From Glaciecola sp965660815 (GTDB taxonomy: Bacteria; Pseudomonadota; Gammaproteobacteria; Enterobacterales; Alteromonadaceae): a stretch of DNA of 64,000 bases. The notes beneath the pieces are model-generated. The model was not told the DNA's origin. It saw nothing but the letters and a program-made list of their open reading frames with translations, and made no database searches. Below are positions 46,187 to 55,551 of this stretch, piece by piece; within the stretch, counting starts at the first letter, position 1; every line of letters begins with the position of its first letter. The stretch lies in NCBI GenBank assembly GCA_965660815.1, contig CBFIBG010000013.1, positions 44,885 through 108,884 of the forward strand. Reading direction: 5' to 3'. A program made the translations under genes and the position numbers.

Positions 46187-46657
46187 ATGAGCCAACACAA
46201 AAAATTCAGTTATTTCGCCTTTACAATATGTTGCCTACTTTTTATTTCTGCGTGCTCAGAAAACAATAATAATGGTTACTCCGACCCAGCCTTGGCGTCT
46301 TCTTCAGACGTTGAAGTTAGGGTTGCAGGCACTGACATATCAAGAGCCACCCTCAAGGGTATGGAACCATCAAATAGACTGTTGCTCGACGTAAGAACAC
46401 CAGAAGAGTATCAAGATGGCTATATCATGGATGCGGTTAATATACCGGTTACCCAATTACCTGACCAGTTGGAATATCTTTCAGAAATAACGGCTGAAAA
46501 ATCGGATCCCATTGTTGTTTATTGTCGTTCAGGCAAAAGAGCACAAAGGGCAATTGATTTCCTTAGTAGTCAAGGATACTCAAACCTCATGCATCTTGAA
46601 GGCGATTTTGGCGGCTGGGAAACCGCCAATGAAGAAGTATCTATGCAGCAAAATTAA
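46187..46657 (+). CDS. Rhodanese-domain lipoprotein
   Basis: 156 residues. The signal peptide ends at a lipobox (FISAC, Cys23), so the protein is probably membrane-anchored in the periplasm. A single rhodanese domain (about 55–150) has LLLDVRTPEEYQDGYI and the active-site loop VVYCRSGKRA with Cys near residue 110. Family members transfer sulfur or bind thiols; the substrate is unknown. The last 4 nt overlap the convergent tyrS stop. Confidence 0.9.
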   Translation: MSQHKKFSYFAFTICCLLFISACSENNNNGYSDPALASSSDVEVRVAGTDISRATLKGMEPSNRLLLDVRTPEEYQDGYIMDAVNIPVTQLPDQLEYLSEITAEKSDPIVVYCRSGKRAQRAIDFLSSQGYSNLMHLEGDFGGWETANEEVSMQQN

Positions 46658-47853
46658 GTCAAGGTTACTCGGGCAAACTTGCGTTTGCCCACTTGATACA
46701 CTCGAGTGGAAGATTCTATTAACACCAATCTCTGGTCTGTTATCTTTTCACCATCAATTTTCACAGCCCCACTTTTGATCATTCTCATCGCTTCTGACGT
46801 TGAGCCTACCAGACCTATTTGCTTTAATAAGTTGCCTATGATCACCCCTTCTTGACCAGCTTGGACGGTGTGTTCAGGCATTTTGTCTGGTATCGCATTC
46901 TTTTGAAAGCGCTGAATAAAGTCTTGCAACGCTTTTTCAGCAGCTTCATCTGAATGAAAACGGGCAATGAGCTCTTGGGCAAGAAGGATTTTAATGTCTC
47001 TAGGATTCTTGCCCTGCTCTACATCCGATTTTAGAGCGTTGATTTCTTCAATCGGCTTAAAACTTAATAAGTCGTAGTAACGCCACATAAGATCGTCGGA
47101 TATTGACATTACCTTTCCGAACATTTCACTGGGTTCGTCCGTAATACCAATGTAATTATTCAAAGATTTTGACATTTTTTGTACGCCATCTAATCCTTCA
47201 AGCAACGGCATCATTAGAACGGTTTGTTGGCTTTGGCCTTGAGACTTTTGTAACTCTCGACCCATCAACAGATTAAAGCGCTGATCTGTGCCCCCAAGCT
47301 CTACGTCAGACTCTAACGCCACGGAGTCCCAGCCTTGAACCAAAGGATACAAAAACTCATGTATAGCAATTGGCTGACCGTTGTTATAACGTTTTTTAAA
47401 ATCGTCTCTTTCCAGCATTCGTGCAACCGTTTGTGATGCCGCAAGTTTGATCATTCCTGCCGCACCTAATTCAGTCATCCACTCACTATTAAAACGAATT
47501 GTGGTTTTCTCAGGATCTAGGATTTTGTAAACTTGCTCCTTATATGTTTCAGCGTTAATCGCTATCTGCTCTGGTGTAAGGGGCTTTCGAGTTACGTTTT
47601 TACCAGTAGGATCGCCAATTAAACCAGTAAAATCTCCTATAAGAAATATTACTTCATGCCCTAATTGCTGGAAGGTTCTTAGTTTATTTATTAATACTGT
47701 ATGACCTAAATGCAAGTCTGGCGCAGTCGGATCAAATCCAGCTTTTATTCTTAAAGGCTTACCTGTTTTTAATCGTTCCATTAACTCTTCTTCAATAAGA
47801 ATTTCGTCAGAGCCTCTCTTAATCTCAGCAAAAGCTGATTCCCAATTTGCCAT
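46654..47853 (-). CDS. tyrS: Tyrosyl-tRNA synthetase
   Basis: 399 residues, class I aminoacyl-tRNA synthetase that charges tRNA-Tyr. The HIGH-type motif PDLHLGHT (about 44–51), the KMSKS motif GVQKMSKS (about 225–232) and a C-terminal S4 RNA-binding domain (about 335–395) are clear. It is the TyrRS subtype with the long FIGDFTGLIGDPTGKN-like block. Next to a mepM-like gene, divergent, as in many gammaproteobacteria. Confidence 0.97.
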   Translation of the reverse strand: MANWESAFAEIKRGSDEILIEEELMERLKTGKPLRIKAGFDPTAPDLHLGHTVLINKLRTFQQLGHEVIFLIGDFTGLIGDPTGKNVTRKPLTPEQIAINAETYKEQVYKILDPEKTTIRFNSEWMTELGAAGMIKLAASQTVARMLERDDFKKRYNNGQPIAIHEFLYPLVQGWDSVALESDVELGGTDQRFNLLMGRELQKSQGQSQQTVLMMPLLEGLDGVQKMSKSLNNYIGITDEPSEMFGKVMSISDDLMWRYYDLLSFKPIEEINALKSDVEQGKNPRDIKILLAQELIARFHSDEAAEKALQDFIQRFQKNAIPDKMPEHTVQAGQEGVIIGNLLKQIGLVGSTSEAMRMIKSGAVKIDGEKITDQRLVLIESSTRVYQVGKRKFARVTLT

Positions 47854-48070
47854 TATTACTTCCTAACATAATTTTCTGGTGATTATTTTTGCAATGATAC
47901 AAACAATACAAGTAGTCAACCAACATATAGATACAGTCGCCATTTCAATACACAAAAAGGCTTGAAAACTGCTTTTTAAAAACTAACTAGTATTAAAATT
48001 GAACCTTTACTGTAGAATGTTAACTAAAATGCGTATATTCTTAAGTTTTAACCGGTAATTTTACGAGTCT

Positions 48071-49363
48071 ATGCTACACAATACAATACAACAATTGCCC
48101 AAACCTCATCGTTTCACGCTAATAGTGTTAGTGGCCATGTTATCTTTGTTGTTATTTCTACCTTCAGACGACGTTGTTGCGACAAAATCTCTGCCGCCCG
48201 TGGAGCTTGAAATCGGGGTCAGATATCCGGTTCCGATGCCAGCCTTTCAATCAATCCCTTTGGACGATGACAGTTTTGGTAACGACGAATATATAACGTA
48301 TACCGTTAAACAAGGGGATACGTTGGCCAGAATATTTAATGAGCATGACTTAAGCCCGCGAGTTACTCATAATGTAAGCAATGCGGGAGATGCCGCGAAA
48401 AAACTAGTAAAACTAAAGCCTGGCGATACGTTGTATCTACATTTATCAAGTGAGGGAGATCTTTATAAGCTCCGCTACCCAATAAGCAAAACTGAAACTT
48501 TAGACATACAGCAAACTGGAAATTCCTACACATCAGATATCTTAGTAAAACAAACAGAGAAATTACTGAATTTTGCTAAGGGCGAAATACAAAGTAACTT
48601 TTGGAATGCCGGCGTCCAAGCAGGCCTAACAGACAATCAAATTATGCAACTAGCCGGTATTTTTGGCTGGGACATCGATTTTGCTCAAGAAATTAGAAGC
48701 GGCGATACATTTAATATCGTTTTTGAAGAATTATTTATTGATGGTGAGTTTGTAGGTCACGGCAATATTGTTGCGGCAGAATTCACAAACCAAGGCGATG
48801 AGTTTGTGGCTATTCGTTATACCGATGGTCGTTATTATACACCAGAGGGGCGAAGCATGAGAAAAAGCTTTCTTCGAGCACCGATCGATTTCAGATACGT
48901 AAGTTCAAATTTTAATCCTCGCCGTTTCCACCCTGTCCAAAAACGCATAAAGCCTCATAGAGGCGTAGACTATGTCGCTCGTATTGGCACGCCAGTAGTA
49001 GCAGCGGGCGATGGAAAAGTTATTAGATCATCTTACGATAAATATAATGGACATCATGTTTTCATTCAACACGGTGAAAGATATCAAACCAAATATCTGC
49101 ATTTTAAAAAGCGAGCGGTCAAAGTGGGACAGTCGGTCAAACAAGGCCAGGTGGTCGGTTATCTTGGCAGTTCAGGTATGGTTACTGGCGCGCATCTGCA
49201 CTACGAGTTCTTGGTAGACGGCGTGCATAGAAATCCACGTACAGTAAGTCTTCCAAAAGCAGAGCCAATAGACAGTGACCATAAACAACGCTTCTTACAA
49301 ATTGCGGCGCAAAAAACAAATTTACTCAATAATCATAAACGAATTATGTTGGCAATGAACTAA
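48071..49363 (+). CDS. mepM: M23 family murein DD-endopeptidase (MepM-like)
   Basis: 430 residues. N-terminal membrane anchor (about 15–32), LysM/OapA-type domain (about 75–125, YTVKQGDTLARIF), a connecting domain and an M23 LytM peptidase domain (about 295–390). Zinc ligands are visible as HRGVDY (His and Asp) and GAHLHYEF (HxH). It cuts peptide crosslinks to let peptidoglycan grow. Adjacent to tyrS, the conserved position of MepM-type genes. Confidence 0.92.
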   Translation: MLHNTIQQLPKPHRFTLIVLVAMLSLLLFLPSDDVVATKSLPPVELEIGVRYPVPMPAFQSIPLDDDSFGNDEYITYTVKQGDTLARIFNEHDLSPRVTHNVSNAGDAAKKLVKLKPGDTLYLHLSSEGDLYKLRYPISKTETLDIQQTGNSYTSDILVKQTEKLLNFAKGEIQSNFWNAGVQAGLTDNQIMQLAGIFGWDIDFAQEIRSGDTFNIVFEELFIDGEFVGHGNIVAAEFTNQGDEFVAIRYTDGRYYTPEGRSMRKSFLRAPIDFRYVSSNFNPRRFHPVQKRIKPHRGVDYVARIGTPVVAAGDGKVIRSSYDKYNGHHVFIQHGERYQTKYLHFKKRAVKVGQSVKQGQVVGYLGSSGMVTGAHLHYEFLVDGVHRNPRTVSLPKAEPIDSDHKQRFLQIAAQKTNLLNNHKRIMLAMN

Positions 49364-49412
49364 CTTGCAGTGTCCCAAAAACATTGGATTTTATTCAAGT
49401 GTAAAGCGCCGA

Positions 49413-49871
49413 TCAGGGATAACACTTTAATGTTTGATTGACAGTATTAAGTTCGCGCATCGCCAGCGTCAATTTTTCTAGACTACTCAGCCATCCATAT
49501 TGTTCTTGTAGCATGGATTGCTCGTCCCTAAAGCCACTTTGAGTAAGCTTGATTGTTGTTGTCTGATTCGCATTTTTGCTAAATGTAATTGATACTCTAG
49601 ATAACTCGTCACTATCGTCCCACCTCCATGTAAAACTAAGTTTTTTATCGTATTCAATGGTGTTATATATTCCCATTATTGATTGCTGATAGGCCTCACG
49701 ATCTTGCATTAATACTCTATAGTGTCCTCCCTCAGTAAAATCAGATATAAAACTATTTGCTCTTAGCGCATTAGGTGCGAGCCACCTGATCACTGTATCA
49801 GGCTTATAAAAAGCGTTATATACATCATTAACATTTTCATTAAAGGTACCGTATATGGTGAATTCGTACAT
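49413..49871 (-). CDS. SRPBCC (AHSA1-like) domain protein
   Basis: 152 residues forming one START/SRPBCC fold: an N-terminal strand (EFTIYGTF), VYNAFYKPDTVIRWLAP, then GGHYRVLM and LSFTWRWDD. Such proteins bind hydrophobic ligands or act like activators of Hsp90 ATPase. The specific role is unknown. It is a single gene between mepM and a divergent dehydrogenase gene. Confidence 0.8.
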   Translation of the reverse strand: MYEFTIYGTFNENVNDVYNAFYKPDTVIRWLAPNALRANSFISDFTEGGHYRVLMQDREAYQQSIMGIYNTIEYDKKLSFTWRWDDSDELSRVSITFSKNANQTTTIKLTQSGFRDEQSMLQEQYGWLSSLEKLTLAMRELNTVNQTLKCYP

Positions 49872-49971
49872 TAATTAGCCGTGAAGTGAATATTTGTTAG
49901 AGATATTGAATTTATCGGCAGTGGATGTAACCTAATGAGATAAAACTTAAATCAAAGCACAATTAGATAGT

Positions 49972-50931
49972 ATGCATAACTTAGCAATCGTAAGCCGAAA
50001 TCACAAAACCTATACAGATCTGTTTAAATCCAGCATCGAATTGAATAAATCTATATCTCTTATATATTCAGGGCCATCTGTTGACGAACGATTGTACGAG
50101 CAATGTCAAATTCTGCTATGTGACCCTAAATTAGTGTATAAGCAGCTACATGCTTTTTCACAATTAAAATGGGTGCAGTCGACATGGGCAGGTAATAACC
50201 TGCTTCAACAAAACTCGAAAAGAGATTATCAGTTAACCGGTGTCAAAAACGTTTTTGGTGCACAAATGAGTGAGTACATAATCACTTATATGCTTCACTT
50301 CATGCGCAAAGTCGATCAATTTCAACATCTTCAAGAAGAGAGAAATTATAAATCACTTCGAATCTCAACAATGGAATCTCAAAAAGTCACTATCTTCGGT
50401 TTAGGGAATATAGGTAAATATGTAGCCCACCAGTTGTGTAATTTAGGAGCGACTGTTGTCGGAGTAGTAAGAGATACTGCAAAAATTCAATCAGACGTTA
50501 AATTTAACTCCGCTTTTAAAATCCTAACTATGAAAGATATCGAAGTCGATCTCAAGCATTCTGACTTCATTATTAATTTGCTCCCTGACACAGATTTGAC
50601 CGTTGGTTTATTTGACAACGCATTTTTTTCTAAATGCAAAATGGGTTCTGTCTTTATTAATGCAGGGAGAGGAAATGTCATTGACAAACCAGAAAGCATC
50701 GCAGATGCACTGACATCAGGTAGGCTTTCGGCTGCTGTATTAGATGTTTTCGAAAATGAGCCCCTAGATAAAAACCACTTATTTTATAGTACTAAAAATA
50801 TCTTCATAACCTGCCACACCGCAGCGGTGTCACAACCTGAAGTGGTATTTGACATTTTTCATCAAAATGCAAATCGGTATATCAATGGACATCCGCTAAT
50901 GTACTTACACGACTTTGACTCAGGGTATTGA
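49972..50931 (+). CDS. D-2-hydroxyacid dehydrogenase family protein
   Basis: 319 residues. NAD-binding motif FGLGNIGKYVA (about 142–152), the catalytic Arg in NAGRGNVID (about 232–240), Glu in VFENEPL (about 258–264) and His in CHTAA (about 282–286) define the family. It would reduce 2-keto acids such as glyoxylate or hydroxypyruvate. Length is typical; the substrate cannot be told. No strong ribosome site precedes the ATG. Confidence 0.88.
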   Translation: MHNLAIVSRNHKTYTDLFKSSIELNKSISLIYSGPSVDERLYEQCQILLCDPKLVYKQLHAFSQLKWVQSTWAGNNLLQQNSKRDYQLTGVKNVFGAQMSEYIITYMLHFMRKVDQFQHLQEERNYKSLRISTMESQKVTIFGLGNIGKYVAHQLCNLGATVVGVVRDTAKIQSDVKFNSAFKILTMKDIEVDLKHSDFIINLLPDTDLTVGLFDNAFFSKCKMGSVFINAGRGNVIDKPESIADALTSGRLSAAVLDVFENEPLDKNHLFYSTKNIFITCHTAAVSQPEVVFDIFHQNANRYINGHPLMYLHDFDSGY

Positions 50932-51065
50932 ATCAAGTCGATATGCAAACAAATATAAAAAAATCATCTAAAAGATAAAAAGTTGGTGAGATTATTCACT
51001 GGTGGGGTTTGTTATTTCAATATTGTAAGTATAATCTGCGTCCCGTGCGATATTCAGGAATTTTT

Positions 51066-51785
51066 GTGATAGCGATTATTAGAGTGTTAATACTGTTCAT
51101 TTACTTCATATTGATGAACACGTTTTTATTAATTGTCTTTATTTTACGACCCATGCATAGAAACAATGTGTTTTTCGCGGGCAAAGTATATTCAACTATG
51201 GCCAAAATCCTTGGCGTTAAACTTATTTACAGGTCATCTGAAAAGGTGGATCCGCAAAAGTCTTACGTAGTCATAGCCAATCATCAAAACACCTATGACT
51301 TAGCAACGGTAAGTCACGGCGCAATTCCCGGGGTGGTCACGGTGGGTAAGAAAAGCTTAAAATGGATACCAATTTTTGGGCTAATTTATTGGTTATCTGG
51401 CAATATAATGATAGATCGAAATGATTCTGGCAAGGCGAGAGATACTTTAAGCCTGACTGGTGATAAAATGCGAGAAAAAAACTTATCTATCTGGATGTTT
51501 CCAGAAGGGACAAGAAGCAGAGGCAAAGGGCTTTTACCGTTCAAAACTGGGGCATTTAGATTAGCCATTGCTGAGAAAAAAGAAGTTGTGCCAGTCGTAT
51601 GTAGCAATATAAATGAAGGCAAAATAAAATTAAATCGTTGGAACAATGGAGTTGTCATTATAGAAACGCTAGACCCAGTATTGCCTGACTTTGAAAAAAG
51701 CCCCAGGGAAATATCGAACGATTTTTATAAAATAATGCTAAATGCATACGATAAAGTGACTGCAGAAGCAGAAACTCTGAGCTGA
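51066..51785 (+). CDS. plsC: 1-acyl-sn-glycerol-3-phosphate acyltransferase
   Basis: 239 residues. It converts lysophosphatidic acid to phosphatidic acid at the inner membrane. An N-terminal membrane helix (about 5–28), the catalytic NHQNTYD (HX4D, about 76–82), GNIMIDR and FPEGTRSRG motifs match E. coli PlsC well. I chose GTG 51066: AGGA lies 6 nt upstream and the predicted N-terminus MIAIIRVLILFIY aligns with the family, whereas the TTG at 51009 adds an unsupported extension. Confidence 0.93.
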   Translation: MIAIIRVLILFIYFILMNTFLLIVFILRPMHRNNVFFAGKVYSTMAKILGVKLIYRSSEKVDPQKSYVVIANHQNTYDLATVSHGAIPGVVTVGKKSLKWIPIFGLIYWLSGNIMIDRNDSGKARDTLSLTGDKMREKNLSIWMFPEGTRSRGKGLLPFKTGAFRLAIAEKKEVVPVVCSNINEGKIKLNRWNNGVVIIETLDPVLPDFEKSPREISNDFYKIMLNAYDKVTAEAETLS

Positions 51786-51829
51786 TCCAAATTACCGCAA
51801 TTAGCTTGTAATACTTTTAAGAGGACAAT

Positions 51830-52183
51830 ATGTCAGAATTAAATCAACAGTGGTACGAATTCAACGAAGAAACTGTTGAAGCATTAATCGACGATGGCAC
51901 AGACACAAGCCAATCACACACAATTGAACATCATTTTGCTAGCAAAGACTTCGACTTACTTGAAAAAGTCGCTGTCGAAGTATTCAAAGCTGGGTTTGAG
52001 GTAAATGATGCGGAAGAGTTGATACTGGATGACGGCGGGACCGTATTTTGTTTTGACGCGATTGTAGAAAGAATGCTTGTTGTGGATAATCTAAATAAAG
52101 ACATAGACAAACTGCTGACTATTGCCGACAAGCATAAAGTTCATTATGACGGTTGGGGTACCTACTTCATTGAGCCAAATTAG
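51830..52183 (+). CDS. rraB: Regulator of ribonuclease E activity B (RraB)
   Basis: 117 residues. TIEHHFASKDFDLLEKVAVE and the C-terminal YDGWGTYF match RraB. It binds RNase E and inhibits degradosome activity. It lacks the long acidic tail of E. coli RraB (about 138 residues). It follows plsC by 44 nt with a GAGGA ribosome site and ends at a bidirectional terminator. Confidence 0.92.
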   Translation: MSELNQQWYEFNEETVEALIDDGTDTSQSHTIEHHFASKDFDLLEKVAVEVFKAGFEVNDAEELILDDGGTVFCFDAIVERMLVVDNLNKDIDKLLTIADKHKVHYDGWGTYFIEPN

Positions 52184-52197
52184 ATGTTTCGCTTTTT

Positions 52198-52230
52198 AAA
52201 AAAAAATGCCCGCATATGCGGGCATTTTTT
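52198..52230. terminator. Bidirectional terminator between rraB and valS
   Basis: The palindrome TGCCCGCATATGCGGGCA (52206–52223) is flanked by A-rich and T-rich tracts on its two sides. It can terminate both convergent genes. Confidence 0.9.
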
Positions 52231-52259
52231 TGTTTAACAGGAATTAACAATATTGGATA

Positions 52260-55031
52260 CTACAACTTTTCTAATGCTTCAATCTGTTGTTGAATTTTTT
52301 CGAGTTGCATTGAAAAATTCGCCAACTTATCTTCTTCTTTTGCAATAACAGCTTGCGGTGCTTTATTCACAAAGTTTTCATTATTCAGTTTAGCTTTAGT
52401 TCGATTGGCGTCATTCAAGATTTTTTCTTTTGATTTAGACAAACGACTTAATTCAGCCTCTTTGTCAATTAAGCCTGCCATAGGTATGAGTACTTCCATT
52501 TCGCCAACTAGGGCCGTAGCACTTGGAGGTAATTCACCGTCCTTCTGTGCAATGGTTATTTCGTCTAACTTTGCTAACAGCTTCAGGTAATCTTTGGTTA
52601 TCTCCAACCGTGAAAGATCTTGATCCGAAGCGTTATTCAAAATAACCGATAAACGTTTCGAAGGCGCAATGTCCATTTCACCACGTATATTTCTTACCCC
52701 AATTACAAACGACTTAACCCACTCTATTGTAGTTTCAGCACCGCTGTCTTTAGCACTCTCATCGTAAATAGGAAAGACATCAGACATAATAGATTGAACG
52801 TTTGAGAAATTGCTTGAAAGAGGTTTGATTTTCTTGTGGATTTCATCGGTGATAAAAGGCATTATCGGATGCAACAGACGCATCAGGTGTTCAAGCACGT
52901 TGATTAACGTATGTCTAGTTCCTCTTTTTTGCTCCTCAGTGGCGCTTTCAGAATTCAAAATAGTTTTAGACAACTCTAAGTACCAGTCACAGAATTGATT
53001 CCAAGTAAACTCATATAAATTTTGGGCGGCTACATCAAATCTGTATTGGTTGATAGCATCTTCAAATACTTTTAGAGTGTCTTGAAAGCGAGACCAAATC
53101 CATTTATCGAATATGCTCAAAGATAGCTCACCACCTTGATTGCCGGTATCGAACTCCTCTGTGTTCATAAGTACAAATCGAGTAGCATTCCAAATTTTAT
53201 TGCAGAAATTTCGATAACCTTCGACTCGACTCATATCAAAATTAATATCTCTGCTCGTCGAGGCCATGGCGACAAAAGTAAATCTTAACGCATCAGTACC
53301 ATATGCTGAGATGCCACTGGAAAATTGTTTTCGAGTAGCTTTTTCAATCTTTTTCGCTATCTGTGGTTGCATCAGTCCGCTGGTGCGCTTTTTAACGAGG
53401 GACTCTAGATCAATACCATCTATTAGGTCAATAGGATCCAGAACATTGCCTTTTGACTTAGACATTTTATCGCCATTTTCATCGCGAATAAGCCCTGTGA
53501 TGTAGATTTCCTTAAACGGAATTTTACCCGTAAACTTTTTGGTCATCATGACCATTCGAGCGACCCAAAAGAAAATAATATCAAAACCGGTAACAAGAAC
53601 AGAGCTCGGTAAGAATGTGTTTAAATCTGTCGATTTGTTTGGCCAGCCCATAGTTGCAAAAGGCCATAGAGCAGAAGAAAACCAAGTATCCAGTACGTCA
53701 CTGTCTTGTTTAAGTGTTATCTCGTTTCCTAATTGGTACTTTTCTCTGACTGCTTGCTCATCTTTACCAACATACACATTGTTTTTATCATCAAACCAAG
53801 CGGGAATTCTGTGTCCCCACCATAACTGTCGGGAAATGCACCAATCTTGAATGTTATACATCCATTGATAGTAAGTCTTGTTCCAATTTTCTGGAACAAA
53901 CTTAATCTCGCCTGACTCTACGGCGTCAATCGCAGGCTTGGCTAGCGACTCAACGGCCACATACCATTGATCAGTCAGATACGGTTCTATAATTACGCCC
54001 GATCTGTCGCCTCTTGGCACTTTTAATTTATGCGGTTTTATATCTTCTAATAAACCCAATTGCTTCAGGCTATCTACCACTTTTTCACGTGCAACAAACC
54101 GATCTAAACCTTGGTATTCTAGTGGGCAAGATGTATTGATCTTCGCTTCATCAGTAAAGATATTAAACATTGGTAGATCATGTCTTTGACCCATTTCATA
54201 ATCATTAAAGTCGTGAGCCGGAGTAATTTTCACACATCCAGTGCCAAACTCTGGATCAACATAATCGTCCGCAATTATGGGAATCTCACGTTCGGAGATA
54301 GGCAGTCTTATTGTTTTACCTATAAGATGTTGATATCTTTCATCTTCTGGATGGACCGCTACCGCAGAATCGCCAAGCATGGTTTCAGGTCGAGTAGTCG
54401 CCACTACTATCTTTCCACTTCCATCGGCTAATGGATAGCTCATATGCCACATATAGCCGTCTTCATCTTCATTTAATACTTCTAAGTCAGAAACCGCAGT
54501 CAGTAGAACAGGATCCCAATTAACAAGTCGTTTACCTCGATAAATCAAACCTTCGTCATACAACTGAATGAAGACTTCCTGAACCGCTTCGGATAAATTG
54601 CGGTCCATCGTAAACACTTCCCTCGACCAATCAGGAGAGGTGCCTAAACGTCGCATTTGTTGAGTAATATTGCCACCCGACTCATCTTTCCACTTCCAAA
54701 CCCTCTCTAGGAACTTTTCTCGCCCCAAATCGTGCTTTGTTATACCCTGTGCGTCTAGTTGTCTTTCAACCACCATCTGAGTGGCTATACCAGCATGGTC
54801 TGTGCCCACTTGCCAAAGTGTGTTGTCGCCTTTCATTCTATGATAGCGAGTTAGGGCATCCATTATTGTATGCTGGAATGCATGCCCCATATGAAGGTTT
54901 CCGGTAACATTAGGAGGCGGTAACAAAATACAGTAAGGGTCGCCTTCTCCACTATTTTTGAACAAGCCCTTTTGCTCCCAAAACTCATAGCACGCTTGTT
55001 CGATTTTGTGTGGATTAAATGTTTTTTCCAT
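52260..55031 (-). CDS. valS: Valyl-tRNA synthetase
   Basis: 923 residues. Class I synthetase with the HIGH-type motif PNVTGNLHMGHA (about 39–50), an editing domain (about 190–340), KMSKS in GDKMSKSKGN (about 520) and a C-terminal coiled coil (about 860–923) that contacts tRNA. It charges tRNA-Val. The order pepA–holC–valS is conserved; holC lies 38 nt upstream. Confidence 0.98.
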   Translation of the reverse strand: MEKTFNPHKIEQACYEFWEQKGLFKNSGEGDPYCILLPPPNVTGNLHMGHAFQHTIMDALTRYHRMKGDNTLWQVGTDHAGIATQMVVERQLDAQGITKHDLGREKFLERVWKWKDESGGNITQQMRRLGTSPDWSREVFTMDRNLSEAVQEVFIQLYDEGLIYRGKRLVNWDPVLLTAVSDLEVLNEDEDGYMWHMSYPLADGSGKIVVATTRPETMLGDSAVAVHPEDERYQHLIGKTIRLPISEREIPIIADDYVDPEFGTGCVKITPAHDFNDYEMGQRHDLPMFNIFTDEAKINTSCPLEYQGLDRFVAREKVVDSLKQLGLLEDIKPHKLKVPRGDRSGVIIEPYLTDQWYVAVESLAKPAIDAVESGEIKFVPENWNKTYYQWMYNIQDWCISRQLWWGHRIPAWFDDKNNVYVGKDEQAVREKYQLGNEITLKQDSDVLDTWFSSALWPFATMGWPNKSTDLNTFLPSSVLVTGFDIIFFWVARMVMMTKKFTGKIPFKEIYITGLIRDENGDKMSKSKGNVLDPIDLIDGIDLESLVKKRTSGLMQPQIAKKIEKATRKQFSSGISAYGTDALRFTFVAMASTSRDINFDMSRVEGYRNFCNKIWNATRFVLMNTEEFDTGNQGGELSLSIFDKWIWSRFQDTLKVFEDAINQYRFDVAAQNLYEFTWNQFCDWYLELSKTILNSESATEEQKRGTRHTLINVLEHLMRLLHPIMPFITDEIHKKIKPLSSNFSNVQSIMSDVFPIYDESAKDSGAETTIEWVKSFVIGVRNIRGEMDIAPSKRLSVILNNASDQDLSRLEITKDYLKLLAKLDEITIAQKDGELPPSATALVGEMEVLIPMAGLIDKEAELSRLSKSKEKILNDANRTKAKLNNENFVNKAPQAVIAKEEDKLANFSMQLEKIQQQIEALEKL

Positions 55032-55069
55032 TGAAATACTCTTGATCTTAAATGTGATATTTACTAAAG

Positions 55070-55540
55070 CTAAACGGTAATATATTCAAGCTGAAATCCA
55101 GCTTGCTTGTACGCCTTATAGCGCTTTCTAGCGAGTGCTTTTTGTTCTTCTTGAGGTGGCACAAAGTCAATAATATGACCAATACCATTACTTTTATCGA
55201 ATAATGTCTGAGACAGGATGATGACCACGTTTCTGTTTCGCAACTGCAGATTAGCTCTATAAACAGCGTCCCACATTATAGAAACAGGAGTGCCCATATC
55301 AGGGCCTTCTCCGTAAAGATTATGCGGTACAAATTTATTCGCTGGAAATTGCCATAAAAACTCATCAAGTTGTTCGGCTTGGACTTGAGATTCACAAATT
55401 ACGCTGACTTTTTTTCTAGCCGACACAAAATCAGAGATAAGCTTTGAAGTAAAAGTTATCTCCTTCGATACTGCACTTCTGTGAGCGTCATGTTGAGCTT
55501 CATCGGTTGTAAGCGCATAAAATGAAACTAAAGTTGACAT
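55070..55540 (-). CDS. holC: DNA polymerase III chi subunit
   Basis: 156 residues, the usual size. It links the clamp loader to single-strand-binding protein during replication. SFYALTTDEAQHDA at the N-terminus, the LDEFLWQFPANKFVPHNL block and VVIILSQTL resemble HolC. It lies 11 nt after pepA and before valS. Confidence 0.9.
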   Translation of the reverse strand: MSTLVSFYALTTDEAQHDAHRSAVSKEITFTSKLISDFVSARKKVSVICESQVQAEQLDEFLWQFPANKFVPHNLYGEGPDMGTPVSIMWDAVYRANLQLRNRNVVIILSQTLFDKSNGIGHIIDFVPPQEEQKALARKRYKAYKQAGFQLEYITV

Positions 55541-55551
55541 ATAAGCGTCAT